Assembly (NCBI GenBank): GCA_036377055.1 | Contig: DASUZD010000186.1 | Span: forward strand, 1 to 27,928 | Length of the DNA stretch: 27,928 nt | Reading direction: 5' to 3' | From: DASUZD01 sp036377055 | Lineage (GTDB): Bacteria > Actinomycetota > Thermoleophilia > Gaiellales > Gaiellaceae | Shown: positions 14,557 through 21,713 of the stretch, in pieces | Position numbering within the stretch: position 1 is the first letter of the stretch | Layout: each line of letters opens with the position of its first letter | Translations under genes and position numbers: made by a program | The notes under the pieces: generated by a model | Databases searched by the model: none | The model's input: only the letters and a program-made list of their open reading frames with translations | Told to the model about the DNA's origin: nothing

Positions 14557-14585
14557 GCGAGGCTCCGCAAGACGCGGAGCCTCGC
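14557..14585 (+). terminator. 12-bp perfect hairpin after the PRC-barrel gene
   Basis: GCGAGGCTCCGC (14557-14568) pairs perfectly with GCGGAGCCTCGC (14574-14585) around AAGAC. No U-tract follows. It sits between the PRC-barrel gene and the MFS gene. Confidence 0.65.
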
Positions 14586-14615
14586 CGTTCGGCGGAGCCG
14601 GTGACGTCACGGCGT

Positions 14616-14621
14616 TAGCGT
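14616..14621 (+). promoter_or_regulatory. -10 element (TAGCGT), leaderless start
   Basis: TAGCGT ends 7 nt before the GTG of the MFS transporter gene. No ribosome-binding sequence lies between them. Confidence 0.5.
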
Positions 14622-14628
14622 CAACCGC

Positions 14629-15825
14629 GTGAGCGCGCGTCCCCTGCGTCGCAATCGCGACTTCCAGCTGCTCCAGCTCGGGCAGCTCCTCTCGAGCACC
14701 GGGACACAGGCCACCGCGATCGCGTATCCGCTGATCGTGCTCGCCGTGACCCACTCGGCGGCGAAGGCCGGCGTCGTCGGCTTTGCGCGCACCGTGCCGC
14801 TCGCGCTGCTCGCGCTGCCGGCCGGCGATGCGGCGGACCGCTGGAACCGGAAGCGGCTGATGATCGCGGCCGACGGCATCCGAGCGGCTGCCGTCGGCGG
14901 CCTTGCCGTCGTGATCCTGCTCGACCGCGTCGTCTTCTGGGCGATCCCGCTCGTCGCGTTCGTCGAAGGCGCAGGAACCGCGCTCTTCTCGGCCGCCCAG
15001 CCAGGTGCGCTACGTGCGGTCGTTCCGGTGCCTCAGCTGCCGGCGGCACTGGGCGCTCGCGCGGGGCGCGAAGCGACCGCGGAGCTCGCAGGCCCGCCGC
15101 TCGGCGGGGCGCTCTTCGGGCTCGCGCGCGGGCTTCCGTTCCTCGTCGACGCGGTCTCGTACGGCTTCTCCACCCTCTGTCTTCTCGTCATCCGAGTGCC
15201 CTTTCAGGAGCCGCGCGGTACAGAGGTCTCGCGACCCTGGGACGGCTTTCGCTTTCTCTGGCGTGAGCCGTTCCTCCGCACGAGCGCGCTTCTGCTCGGG
15301 CTCGCGAACTTTCTCGACACCGGCCTGTTGCTCGCGCTCGTCGTCATCGGCCGGCGCCAGGGCCTTTCGGCGGGAGCGGTCGGCGCTCTCGTCGGCGCAT
15401 TCGCCGCGTGCGTGCTCCTCGGCTCTTTGCTCTCGCCGCTCGTCCGCAGGCTTCTGACTGTCCGGGCGGTGCTGCTGGTCGAGCTCTGGACCTGGCTCGG
15501 GTGCGCGCTCTTCCTGATCCGGCCGAGCGTCTACGTCCTGACGGCCGGGATTTTGCCGACGGCGCTCGCGATCCCCTCCACGGACTCGGTCGTCCACGGC
15601 TACCGGATCGCGATCACGCCCGATCGCCTGCTCGGGCGCGCGGAATCCGCGCGACGCACGATCTCGCTCGTGCTCGCGCCGCTCGGCCCGCTCGCAGCCG
15701 GTGTTCTGCTCGGCGCCGTGTCGGCCCGCGCGACCATCGCCGTCTTTGCCGCGTGCGGGCTGGTGCTCGCACTCTGGGGGACGACGAGCGCTTCGATTCG
15801 CGCTGCACCTAAGCTTGACATGTAA
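14629..15825 (+). CDS. MFS exporter (EntS/MFS_3-like)
   Basis: A 398-residue protein with about 12 hydrophobic segments. The N-terminus RNRDFQLLQLGQLLSSTGTQATAIA and the motif-A loop AGDAADRWNRKRLMIAADGIR (about 65-85) are typical of the EntS-like/MFS_3 branch, which exports siderophores, macrolides and other small molecules. The substrate is unknown. The start is GTG with TAGCGT 7 nt upstream. The TAA stop lies inside the operator-promoter of the downstream ArsR-type regulator, so transcription running through the MFS gene would cross that operator. Whether the regulator also controls the MFS gene is unknown. Confidence 0.8.
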   Translation: MSARPLRRNRDFQLLQLGQLLSSTGTQATAIAYPLIVLAVTHSAAKAGVVGFARTVPLALLALPAGDAADRWNRKRLMIAADGIRAAAVGGLAVVILLDRVVFWAIPLVAFVEGAGTALFSAAQPGALRAVVPVPQLPAALGARAGREATAELAGPPLGGALFGLARGLPFLVDAVSYGFSTLCLLVIRVPFQEPRGTEVSRPWDGFRFLWREPFLRTSALLLGLANFLDTGLLLALVVIGRRQGLSAGAVGALVGAFAACVLLGSLLSPLVRRLLTVRAVLLVELWTWLGCALFLIRPSVYVLTAGILPTALAIPSTDSVVHGYRIAITPDRLLGRAESARRTISLVLAPLGPLAAGVLLGAVSARATIAVFAACGLVLALWGTTSASIRAAPKLDM

Positions 15826-15844
15826 CCGTACGGTTACATATTCT
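15815..15844 (+). promoter_or_regulatory. Promoter with perfect palindromic operator before the ArsR-SRPBCC gene
   Basis: TTGACA (15815-15820) is the -35; TATTCT (15839-15844) is a TAnnnT -10 at 18-bp spacing. The perfect palindrome TGTAACCGTACGGTTACA (15821-15838, extending to 20 bp at 15820-15839) fills the spacer. A repressor bound there would block RNA polymerase. The predicted transcript starts a few nt before the ATG at 15855. The MFS stop codon lies within the site. Confidence 0.75.
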
Positions 15845-15854
15845 CCGGACCTAA

Positions 15855-16622
15855 ATGGACGACGTGTTCAGGGCATTGGCGGATCCGACGCGGCGGAGCC
15901 TCCTCGACGCGCTCTACCAGGAGGACGGACAGTCGCTGAGCGCACTCGAGCGGCGCCTGCCGATGACGCGGATCGCCGTCATGAAGCACCTCCGCGTGCT
16001 CGAAGCGGCCGGGCTCGTGACGACGAGACGGCGCGGTCGCGAGAAGCTCCACTTCCTGAACGCCGTCCCGATCAGGCTCGTCCACGACCGGTGGGTGAGC
16101 AAGTACGCCGAGCCGTGGGCCGCCACGCTCACCGGGCTCAAGACACGACTGGAGGGGACGATGGAGAAGGTCTTCGAGATCTACATCAAGACGACGCCGG
16201 AACGGCTCTGGGAGGCGATCACCGACCCGGACCTCAGGGCGCAGTACTCGTTCGGCGTCCGCACTGAGTCCGACTTCGCGCCGGGCTCGCGGTACGAGGC
16301 CGTGCACCCGGCGAGCTCGACGCCGATCGCCGAGGGCGAGAACCTCGAGGTCGATCCGCCGCGCCGGCTCGTCCAGAGCTTCAACGCGCTCTGGAGCGAC
16401 GACGTCAAGGCCGAGGGCACGTCGCGGGTGACGTGGGAGATCGAGCCCGTCGGCGACTCGTGCAAGCTGATCGTCACGCACGACCAGATGCGCGAGGGCG
16501 CGCACGGCGAGATCTACGGCGGCTGGCCGCAGATCCTTTCCGGCCTGAAGACGCTGCTCGAGACCGGCGAGACGCTGACCACGCCGGGCTCGCTGCTCTA
16601 CTCGCAGGCGCCGATCGCCTAG
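15855..16622 (+). CDS. ArsR-family regulator fused to an SRPBCC (AHSA1-like) domain
   Basis: 255 residues in two parts. Residues 1-100 are an ArsR winged helix: FRALADPTRRSLLDAL, then helix-turn-helix MTRIAVMKHLRVLEAAGLV (37-55) and the wing RRRGREKLHFLNA. There is no metal-binding ELCVC motif. Residues about 103-250 (EKVFEIYIKTTPERLWEAITDP, WEIEPVGDSCKLIVTHDQM, GGWPQILSGLKTLLETG) form an SRPBCC/AHSA1 fold with a hydrophobic cavity that could hold a small ligand. ArsR-SRPBCC fusions are known in actinobacteria, usually as repressors of nearby genes. The ATG is within 11 nt of the -10; the palindrome upstream is the probable target. A strong hairpin follows. Confidence 0.85.
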   Translation: MDDVFRALADPTRRSLLDALYQEDGQSLSALERRLPMTRIAVMKHLRVLEAAGLVTTRRRGREKLHFLNAVPIRLVHDRWVSKYAEPWAATLTGLKTRLEGTMEKVFEIYIKTTPERLWEAITDPDLRAQYSFGVRTESDFAPGSRYEAVHPASSTPIAEGENLEVDPPRRLVQSFNALWSDDVKAEGTSRVTWEIEPVGDSCKLIVTHDQMREGAHGEIYGGWPQILSGLKTLLETGETLTTPGSLLYSQAPIA

Positions 16623-16638
16623 GGCCGTCGCGACGTTC

Positions 16639-16669
16639 CGAGGCGCCGCCGCAGGCCGGCGGCGCCTCG
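16639..16669 (+). terminator. 13-bp perfect hairpin after the ArsR-SRPBCC gene
   Basis: CGAGGCGCCGCCG (16639-16651) pairs with CGGCGGCGCCTCG (16657-16669) around CAGGC. It begins 17 nt after the TAG stop. No U-tract, as at the other terminators in this window. Confidence 0.65.
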
Positions 16670-16707
16670 CGTCGTCAGCCGCGGCCGCTAGCCTCGCTCG
16701 GCGCGAG

Positions 16708-18021
16708 GTGAGGCGTCCCGGGGCAACGGTGGTCTTGGCGAGCTACGCGTTCGCCGTCTTCTTCGGCGTGTTCGCGCTGACGGCTGCGGTGGTCGGCATC
16801 CACGACGCCGCGCTGTCGCGCAGCGGCCTCGGTACGAGCATTGGGAGCGCGGCGCTGCTCGCGACCACCATCGTCCTCACGATCGCGACGGTTCAGCTCT
16901 TCGCGCTGACGCGGCGGAGCAGGTGGAAGGAAGGCGAGCACCCGCCGTGCAAGCCGTTCGTGCTGATCGCCTTCCTGCTCACGAGCCTGTTCGGCGTCTA
17001 CATCTTCTTCTCGGCGATTCGAACGGGTGGCGACCAGCGGCCTTACGTCGTCGCGGTCGCGGTGGCGATGACCGCAGCCGCGCTCTTCGGCCTGTGGTTC
17101 TTCGGTCGCGACGCCCGGGTGACGCTGCCGCGAGTCGGAACGATCGCCCTCGGTCTCGTCGGGACGACGATCGGCGCGTGGGAGTTCTGGTACCAGAATC
17201 AGTACCTGCCGGCGCGGGCGGGGCAGGCCGTCGCGCTGAAGGCCGAGCTCCAGCTCGCCGACCGGCAGGGCGAGTACGACATCGTGCGGGCGAACATCGA
17301 CTACGAGGACACGACCGGACGGAGCGTGGCCGTCGTGGGCTCGACGTACAGCCTGACCGGCTCGCGCGTCATCCGCTGCCAGCGGCCGGCGGACGCGACG
17401 CGGGTGCGGAAGTTCTTCAACAGCGCGCTCGTCGATCCTCAGCGTGTCCGCTTCATGGCCGACGTCCTCGAGCGGCAGCCGCCGGCGGTCCTGGCGGCCG
17501 GGAAGTTCGTCGGCGACGGGAAGCGCCTCGACCCGGACGTCCCCGCCGTGCGGGACTTCGTCTTCCTGGTTCCGCACCAGCGCTACCAGCTCATCCGTCT
17601 CCGCGCGCAGCTCTTCGCGATCCCCGCCTCGGTGCAGCTCTCGCAGCGGAAGCAGCCCCAGTACGTGAGTTACCCCGGCGATAACCGGCTCTACGGGTTC
17701 TGGCACGTCGACGACGACAGCTGGCTCCGCGACCTGATCTACGGCCGCGAACGGTGGGTGGTCATGCGCTACGAGCTGGTCAGGTCGAGCGAGGCGAAGG
17801 CGACGTCGCCCGACCTCCGCGTGCTGGCGCGCTTCCCTGACCCGAGCTGGGGCGCGAAGCCGCCGAGCCGCGCCGAGGTGGACGGGCTCTTCGCGAAGCC
17901 GCACCCGAGCGACGCAAGCGAACCGTTCGCGGACTCGGAGCTGGCGCTCGGGCCGGTCGGGGAGCCGCAGGGCGACGAGTGCAGCAAGCTCCTCGAGAAG
18001 CGCGCGCAGGCGACGCCGTGA
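16708..18021 (+). CDS. Polytopic membrane protein of unknown function
   Basis: A 437-residue protein. Hydrophobic segments at about 8-30, 45-67, 83-104, 113-131 and 143-160 give five membrane spans. The remaining 270 residues are a soluble domain with short strands such as VAVVGSTYSLTG and RFMADVLERQPPAVLAAGKFVGDG, and a single conserved-looking cysteine in SRVIRCQRP. No family is recognised. The GTG at 16708 is the earliest start that leaves the first span whole; TAGCCT lies 13 nt upstream, giving a very short leader if used. The soluble domain probably faces outside, but the topology was not computed. Confidence 0.6.
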   Translation: MRRPGATVVLASYAFAVFFGVFALTAAVVGIHDAALSRSGLGTSIGSAALLATTIVLTIATVQLFALTRRSRWKEGEHPPCKPFVLIAFLLTSLFGVYIFFSAIRTGGDQRPYVVAVAVAMTAAALFGLWFFGRDARVTLPRVGTIALGLVGTTIGAWEFWYQNQYLPARAGQAVALKAELQLADRQGEYDIVRANIDYEDTTGRSVAVVGSTYSLTGSRVIRCQRPADATRVRKFFNSALVDPQRVRFMADVLERQPPAVLAAGKFVGDGKRLDPDVPAVRDFVFLVPHQRYQLIRLRAQLFAIPASVQLSQRKQPQYVSYPGDNRLYGFWHVDDDSWLRDLIYGRERWVVMRYELVRSSEAKATSPDLRVLARFPDPSWGAKPPSRAEVDGLFAKPHPSDASEPFADSELALGPVGEPQGDECSKLLEKRAQATP

Positions 18022-18048
18022 CCGCTGGCCCCTTCTGGCGGCGCGCGT

Positions 18049-18054
18049 TACCAT
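18049..18054 (+). promoter_or_regulatory. -10 element (TACCAT)
   Basis: TACCAT is 9 nt before the ATG at 18064, which would give a leader of one to three nt. It matches the hexamer before the gene at 12464. Confidence 0.4.
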
Positions 18055-18063
18055 TCGTGCACG

Positions 18064-18546
18064 ATGCGCCGACCGTTGCAGGCCTTGGTCGTTGCGGCAC
18101 TGCTGGTCGCGTCTCCCGCTACGGCTGCCCGCAGCACGGCGCCGGCATCGGGCGCCGGCAATGGCTGTACGGCCGCTGCGACGAAGGCGCTCGTGTACAA
18201 GTTCGCCCGGTACTACAGCGACGGACGGGTGGCCGCGGCCGATCGGCTCTGGCCGCAGAAGCCGCGTTTTCGCTGGTTCTCGACCGGCCCGCCGGGCGAG
18301 CGGTTCGGCCCACCTGCCTACGTGCGCTCGACGCTGGCGGCCTACTTCCGCTCGCGCGTCCGCGTGCACGAACGGATTCGCGTGGCGCAGCTCCGCGCGC
18401 TCTACAGCGCTAGGCGCAAGGTCGTCGACTTCCAGGGGAAGCTCGTGCGAAGCGCGGACGATCTCCCTGCACGCGCGCCACAGGTCTTCAAGGGCGCCGC
18501 CGACTGCGTGGCCGGGCGGCCGACGCTGATCGTCTGGAGCATGTGA
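18064..18546 (+). CDS. Secreted NTF2-like protein, paralogue of the 23714-24511 gene product
   Basis: 160 residues with a Sec signal peptide (MRRPLQALVVAALLVASP, cleavage near ATA). The mature region, about 35-160, carries FRWFSTGPPGERFG, TLAAYFRSRVRVHERI, VRSADDLP and FKGAADC. These align without gaps to the C-terminal half of the protein at 23714-24511; I count 19 identities in the 36-residue core. The pattern (a helix of YSDGRVAAADRLW type, then a strand with W) resembles SnoaL/NTF2-like barrels. Two cysteines, in GNGCTAA and GAADCVA, may form a disulfide. No function is known. The gene follows the membrane protein by 42 bp. Confidence 0.65.
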   Translation: MRRPLQALVVAALLVASPATAARSTAPASGAGNGCTAAATKALVYKFARYYSDGRVAAADRLWPQKPRFRWFSTGPPGERFGPPAYVRSTLAAYFRSRVRVHERIRVAQLRALYSARRKVVDFQGKLVRSADDLPARAPQVFKGAADCVAGRPTLIVWSM

Positions 18547-18550
18547 GGCG

Positions 18551-19114
18551 TCACTCGGCTCGAGCCGCAGCCCGATAGCGCGCGTAGATGTCGGTCCAGT
18601 CGAACTGCTGCGACTGAAGGGACCGCGACCCGTCGACCCAGTCGCGTGTCGCGCGTGCGGCTGGGTTCGACAGGAACCTCGGGTCCGGCCGCTGGCCCAC
18701 GCGCCAGAGGTTGAGGCGATCCGCGTCCCAGCAGACGCCGATCGTCGGCTCCGTGCTGACGAGGCCGTCCGAGTGCAGGTCGCAGGCCTCCACGAGCAGC
18801 GCCAGACGGTCGTCCGAGAGCGAGAACAGGCTCCCGTTCAGTCTGCGGGCGAACTGGCCGGCCCGCCGCCCGTGGTGCGGATCGTGTCCGTCGTTCTCCC
18901 GCTGCGAGTCGTGGAGCAGCGCGAAGAGGAAGACGACCCACGGATCGGCGTCCGCCTCCGGGAGCAGCTGGAGCCCCGTCCACGCGACGCACTGCCAGTG
19001 GTGGACGCCGTGCAGCCGAGACCGCGCGCTCTCGGGGCGCGCCTCCGCTCGTGCGATCAGCGCGTCGAGGTCGTCGATCGGCGAGAGCCGTCGCGCGGCG
19101 CGAACGGCGCTCAT
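18551..19114 (-). CDS. HD-domain phosphohydrolase-like protein
   Basis: A 187-residue protein with a compact HD-like metal site: RLHGVHHW (H35, H38, H39), the HD pair in FALLHDSQREND (H68, D69), HDPHHGRRAG (H77-H81), DLHSDG (H114) and VCWDADRLNLWRVG (D130, D132). HD proteins hydrolyse phosphoesters, often of nucleotides. This one is short and has no second domain. The ATG at 19114 overlaps the TGA of the upstream gene (ATGA), so both are translated together. The frame opens further upstream, but only inside that gene. Confidence 0.7.
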   Translation of the reverse strand: MSAVRAARRLSPIDDLDALIARAEARPESARSRLHGVHHWQCVAWTGLQLLPEADADPWVVFLFALLHDSQRENDGHDPHHGRRAGQFARRLNGSLFSLSDDRLALLVEACDLHSDGLVSTEPTIGVCWDADRLNLWRVGQRPDPRFLSNPAARATRDWVDGSRSLQSQQFDWTDIYARYRAAARAE

Positions 19115-19620
19115 TCGTCCGCGCGGCCGAGAACTCGCACCGGTGGCCGGAGCAGGACCTCCCAGAAGGCGGGGCTCAGCCCCTGCTCGCCGCGCCAGTA
19201 GGCGTGTGCGTTGGAGAGGATCGCGATCGCGGGCACGCGGAAGTCGAGGAGCGCGAGGTTCGCGCGAAAAGCGTCGTCGGCCTCGACGCGCCAGATCGTG
19301 CCGGTCCACCCCGGGGAAGGAAAGAGGACGCGGTACGCCTGCGCCTGCTCGAGGCTCTCGAGCGCGAACACGCACTGGAAGCGCGACGGCCGGTCGGGAA
19401 ACAGATGCCGGCGGACCGTCTCCAGCACGAGCTCGAAGAACGTGCTCTGGTCGAGTTGTCGCTCGCAGAGGAACCCGTAGCCGTGCGGCGTCAGGCCTTC
19501 GGGATGGAACGACGAGATCACGCCGGAGAACTCGGGCGGCCACACGTCGTACTCGTGGAGGCCGAGCTCCATCCCCTCCTGGAGCCGGTTGATGCGATCG
19601 AGGTGGAAGAAGACGGCCAT
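19111..19620 (-). CDS. DUF2441-like protein
   Basis: 169 residues. The start FFHLDRINRLQEGMEL and the later HLFPDRPSRFQCVFALESLEQAQAY follow the pattern of DUF2441, an uncharacterised family; the His near the N-terminus and the Ser-Arg pair are the most conserved-looking points. Some related folds are ADP-ribosyltransferase-like, but I see no proof of that here. The partner HD gene overlaps its stop by 4 nt. The ATG at 19620 is chosen because the family start fits; the frame extends to a GTG at 19695 with an unlike, Cys/Arg-rich sequence. No Shine-Dalgarno is visible. Confidence 0.55.
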   Translation of the reverse strand: MAVFFHLDRINRLQEGMELGLHEYDVWPPEFSGVISSFHPEGLTPHGYGFLCERQLDQSTFFELVLETVRRHLFPDRPSRFQCVFALESLEQAQAYRVLFPSPGWTGTIWRVEADDAFRANLALLDFRVPAIAILSNAHAYWRGEQGLSPAFWEVLLRPPVRVLGRADE

Positions 19621-19710
19621 TTTCGAGGTGGCGGCGGGCCTCGGGTGACAGCTGTCGCGGATTTCATTACTACAACGAGATGCCCGACCGTGCAAGGTTT
19701 CGCGGGTTGA

Positions 19711-19740
19711 TTGACATCTAGAGCGAGTCGCTGGTACCGT
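19711..19740 (+). promoter_or_regulatory. Promoter of the mau-like operon
   Basis: TTGACA (19711-19716), 18-bp spacer, TACCGT (19735-19740). Both fit the housekeeping sigma consensus (TTGACA, TAnnnT). Transcription would start near 19747, giving an untranslated leader of about 175 nt before the ATG at 19923. Confidence 0.6.
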
Positions 19741-19778
19741 CAGTCACCACCCTTACGGCGGCCAGCAAGGGGTACCAG
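19731..19778. repeat. Inverted repeat CTGGTACC-N32-GGTACCAG over the promoter
   Basis: The left arm (19731-19738) overlaps the -10 hexamer and the right arm (19771-19778) is in the leader. Each arm also contains the palindrome GGTACC. It could be a pair of operator half-sites flanking the transcription start. Confidence 0.4.
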
Positions 19779-19922
19779 GGGACGACGGATCGGCAGCCGG
19801 CTAGGCCGGGGGTAGGCATTGAAGTGCGTTGGCATGACGAGCGTGTTGGGGCTCGCCCGCGCAGCCGCCACGCACGCCTCCGCTCCGTCACAGCGACGAG
19901 CAGGAGTCAGAAGGGAGTCTTC
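19741..19922 (+). other. Long 5' leader of the mau-like operon
   Basis: The gap from 19621 to 19922 (302 bp) has no obvious gene apart from the promoter and inverted repeat. Within the leader an ORF, ATG at 19834 to TGA at 19924-19926, would encode 30 residues and its stop overlaps the ATG of the Tat gene (ATGA). It may be a leader peptide coupled to that gene or chance. I recognise no riboswitch class. Confidence 0.35.
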
Positions 19923-20528
19923 ATGAGCGAGCATCGCTACAGTCGGCGGCGCTTCCTGCGGACCGCCGGAGGGGGCGTGGTAGGCGTCAGTGCGGCGGCC
20001 GCACTCGGCGTGGCCGTCGCCGAGGCGACGAGCGAGGGAGCCCCGAAGCTCGGCCGCCCGCCCGTGACGGGGGTGCCGTTCTCGCCGAACCCGCCCGACG
20101 TCGTCGCGGGGTTCCTCCAGAGCGCCGACGTGGGGCGCCGGACCGCGGTTCTCCAGACTGCGGAACAGGGACGCATCAACGTCGCGTTCACGAACGACGC
20201 GCTCCTATGGCGTGACCATCGGGTGGGGCTGAACGCGTTCACGCCCGGCGAGGAGCTCGTCGCCGAGGGGACCTGGGCGGACGGCGTCTTCTCGGCGTTC
20301 TCGCTGATCACGATCTACCAGTCGCTCTACGCGACCGTGACTGGCGTCTCCGGAGACCGCGTCTTCACCAGCGGCGGCACGCTTCGGTTCGTCCCCGAGA
20401 CGCGTCACCAGCACGGCGACGAATTGCTCCCCGCGCGGGCCGCCGAAGCCCGTCTTGCGACCCAGGTCGGCGCGATCGTGCGGTACGTGCCGCGCGACCG
20501 TGAATATGTCGTGCTCCGCGTTCTGTAG
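19923..20528 (+). CDS. Tat-exported protein of unknown function, first gene of the mau-like operon
   Basis: 201 residues. The N-terminus has SRRRFLRTAGGG followed by a hydrophobic, Ala/Val/Gly-rich stretch, a Tat signal, so the protein is exported folded. The mature part (about 45-201) has two beta-barrel-like segments: FLQSADVGRRTAVLQTAEQG with VAEGTWADGVFSAFSLITIY, and YATVTGVSGDRVFTSGGTLRFV. They resemble tandem OB-like folds. There are no cysteines and no clear cofactor motif. The ATG has Shine-Dalgarno AAGGGAG 6 nt upstream. mauE-like follows after 18 bp. Its role in the operon is unknown; Tat export makes a cofactor or a partner plausible. Confidence 0.65.
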   Translation: MSEHRYSRRRFLRTAGGGVVGVSAAAALGVAVAEATSEGAPKLGRPPVTGVPFSPNPPDVVAGFLQSADVGRRTAVLQTAEQGRINVAFTNDALLWRDHRVGLNAFTPGEELVAEGTWADGVFSAFSLITIYQSLYATVTGVSGDRVFTSGGTLRFVPETRHQHGDELLPARAAEARLATQVGAIVRYVPRDREYVVLRVL

Positions 20529-20546
20529 GCCGGACGCGCGCGGCTG

Positions 20547-21134
20547 ATGGCTGGCGTCCTCGCGCTCTTCCGGGACGCCGCTTCCGCGGCGGATTCTCCG
20601 ACGGTCCTCGGCATCGGCAGCTGGCTGCTCGCGATCGTCTTCTTCTGGAGCGGGACCGCGAAGGCTCTCCGTCCAGGAGCCGCTGCGGAGGCGATCCAAG
20701 ACTTCGGCTTTCTAGGCCAGGCGCGACCCGCCTACGGCGTAGCGCTCGGCGCGGGCGAGATCGCGCTCGGCGTCTTTCTCGCGTCGGCGGCGGCGCCGTT
20801 CGCGGCCGCGGCCGCAGCCGCCGTGCTGCTGACGCTCTTCGCGCTCGTCCTGGCGAGAAGCGTCGTCAGAGGCGAGCAGGTGCCCTGCTTCTGCTTCGGC
20901 GGCGACCGCGAACCCGTGTCGCTGCGGACCCTCGGCCGCACGGGCGCACTGGCCGCGCTCGCATGGTTCGTCGCCGCTCTCGCCTACCGGCTCGACGCAC
21001 CGCCGGGCGGGCGGTCGGTCCTGCTCGAGGCGGCTGCCGCGGCCGCGGTCGTGGGCCTCGCCGTGCTGGGCGACGCGACGGTGCGGACGCTCACGTACGG
21101 CAGCGGAACGTATCCAACCGAAACGAGGAGCTGA
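20547..21134 (+). CDS. mauE: MauE-like membrane protein
   Basis: A 195-residue protein with four or five hydrophobic segments (about 21-39, 62-82, 83-106, 132-147 and 160-175). The motif QVPCFCFGGD (C114, C116) followed by SLRTLGRTGALA is the hallmark of MauE, the DoxX-like membrane protein needed with MauD for methylamine dehydrogenase light-chain maturation. MauE is thought to deliver oxidising equivalents for disulfide formation in exported Cys-rich protein. The neighbouring MauD-like thioredoxin and Cys-rich protein support this. The ATG lies 18 bp after the Tat gene stop. Confidence 0.8.
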   Translation: MAGVLALFRDAASAADSPTVLGIGSWLLAIVFFWSGTAKALRPGAAAEAIQDFGFLGQARPAYGVALGAGEIALGVFLASAAAPFAAAAAAAVLLTLFALVLARSVVRGEQVPCFCFGGDREPVSLRTLGRTGALAALAWFVAALAYRLDAPPGGRSVLLEAAAAAAVVGLAVLGDATVRTLTYGSGTYPTETRS

Positions 21135-21137
21135 GAG

Positions 21138-21713
21138 ATGAGCTCGATCGAGGTGGCAGCGGTCGTCCTAGTCGCAGCGTGGTTGTCGGCCCTCACGTTG
21201 CTCGTCCTGCTGCTCGTCCGCCAGCTCGGGCTGATCGGCGTGCGCCTCGCGGCTCAAGGGACCGCGCCGGATCAGAGCCTGCCGATCGGCACGCCGCTGC
21301 CCGAGGCGGTCACGGGTGCGCTCCCCGAGCTCGCAGACGAGCTCGCGTACCTCGTTTTCCTGTCTTCGACGTGCTCGTCCTGCACCGACTTCGCGCGTGA
21401 CCTCGACATGCTCGATCCGGACGCCCCCGTCCGCGTCTTCGTCGCAGGCATCGGCGAAGCAACCGACGACCTGGCGGCCCTCGTCCCCGACCAGTTCCCG
21501 ACCATTCGCGAACCGATCGCGAGCACCGTCGCGGAAGCACTGCAGATCCGCGGCACGCCGATCGCGTTGCAGGTGGAGCGGGGGATCCTCACGGGCCGCG
21601 CGATCGGGACGCGTGTGGAGGAGATTCGCCGCCTGCTCGACGCATACACCAGATCGGATTCGCGGCAACTTGCGACCAGCCTTCGGGAGGTGATCGACAG
21701 TGCAAGAACTTAG
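21138..21713 (+). CDS. mauD: MauD-like membrane-anchored thioredoxin-fold protein
   Basis: A 191-residue protein with one N-terminal membrane span (about 6-27) and a thioredoxin fold outside. YLVFLSSTCSSCTDFARDL carries the CxxC active site C79-S-S-C82, and RGTPIALQV has the cis-proline P141. In the mau system MauD is the thiol oxidoreductase or isomerase for MauA disulfides. The ATG is 3 nt after the mauE-like stop and has Shine-Dalgarno GAGGAG. The gene overlaps the next start by 14 nt and contains its ribosome-binding site. Confidence 0.8.
   Translation: MSSIEVAAVVLVAAWLSALTLLVLLLVRQLGLIGVRLAAQGTAPDQSLPIGTPLPEAVTGALPELADELAYLVFLSSTCSSCTDFARDLDMLDPDAPVRVFVAGIGEATDDLAALVPDQFPTIREPIASTVAEALQIRGTPIALQVERGILTGRAIGTRVEEIRRLLDAYTRSDSRQLATSLREVIDSART
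21686..21695 (+). promoter_or_regulatory. Full-length Shine-Dalgarno for the Cys-rich gene
   Basis: GGAGGTGATC is a 10-nt perfect complement of the conserved 16S rRNA 3' end (GATCACCTCC). It lies inside mauD, 4 nt before the GTG at 21700 measured from its 3' edge. It fixes the start of the Cys-rich gene and predicts strong translation. Confidence 0.7.

Noticed and set aside
19741..19922. Riboswitch in the operon leader
   Set aside because: I could not match conserved cores of any class known to me, so it is reported only as an unexplained leader.
21138..21713. Complete functional methylamine dehydrogenase cluster
   Set aside because: No mauB, mauG or cytochrome/amicyanin gene is seen and the light-chain-like protein lacks the second TTQ tryptophan.
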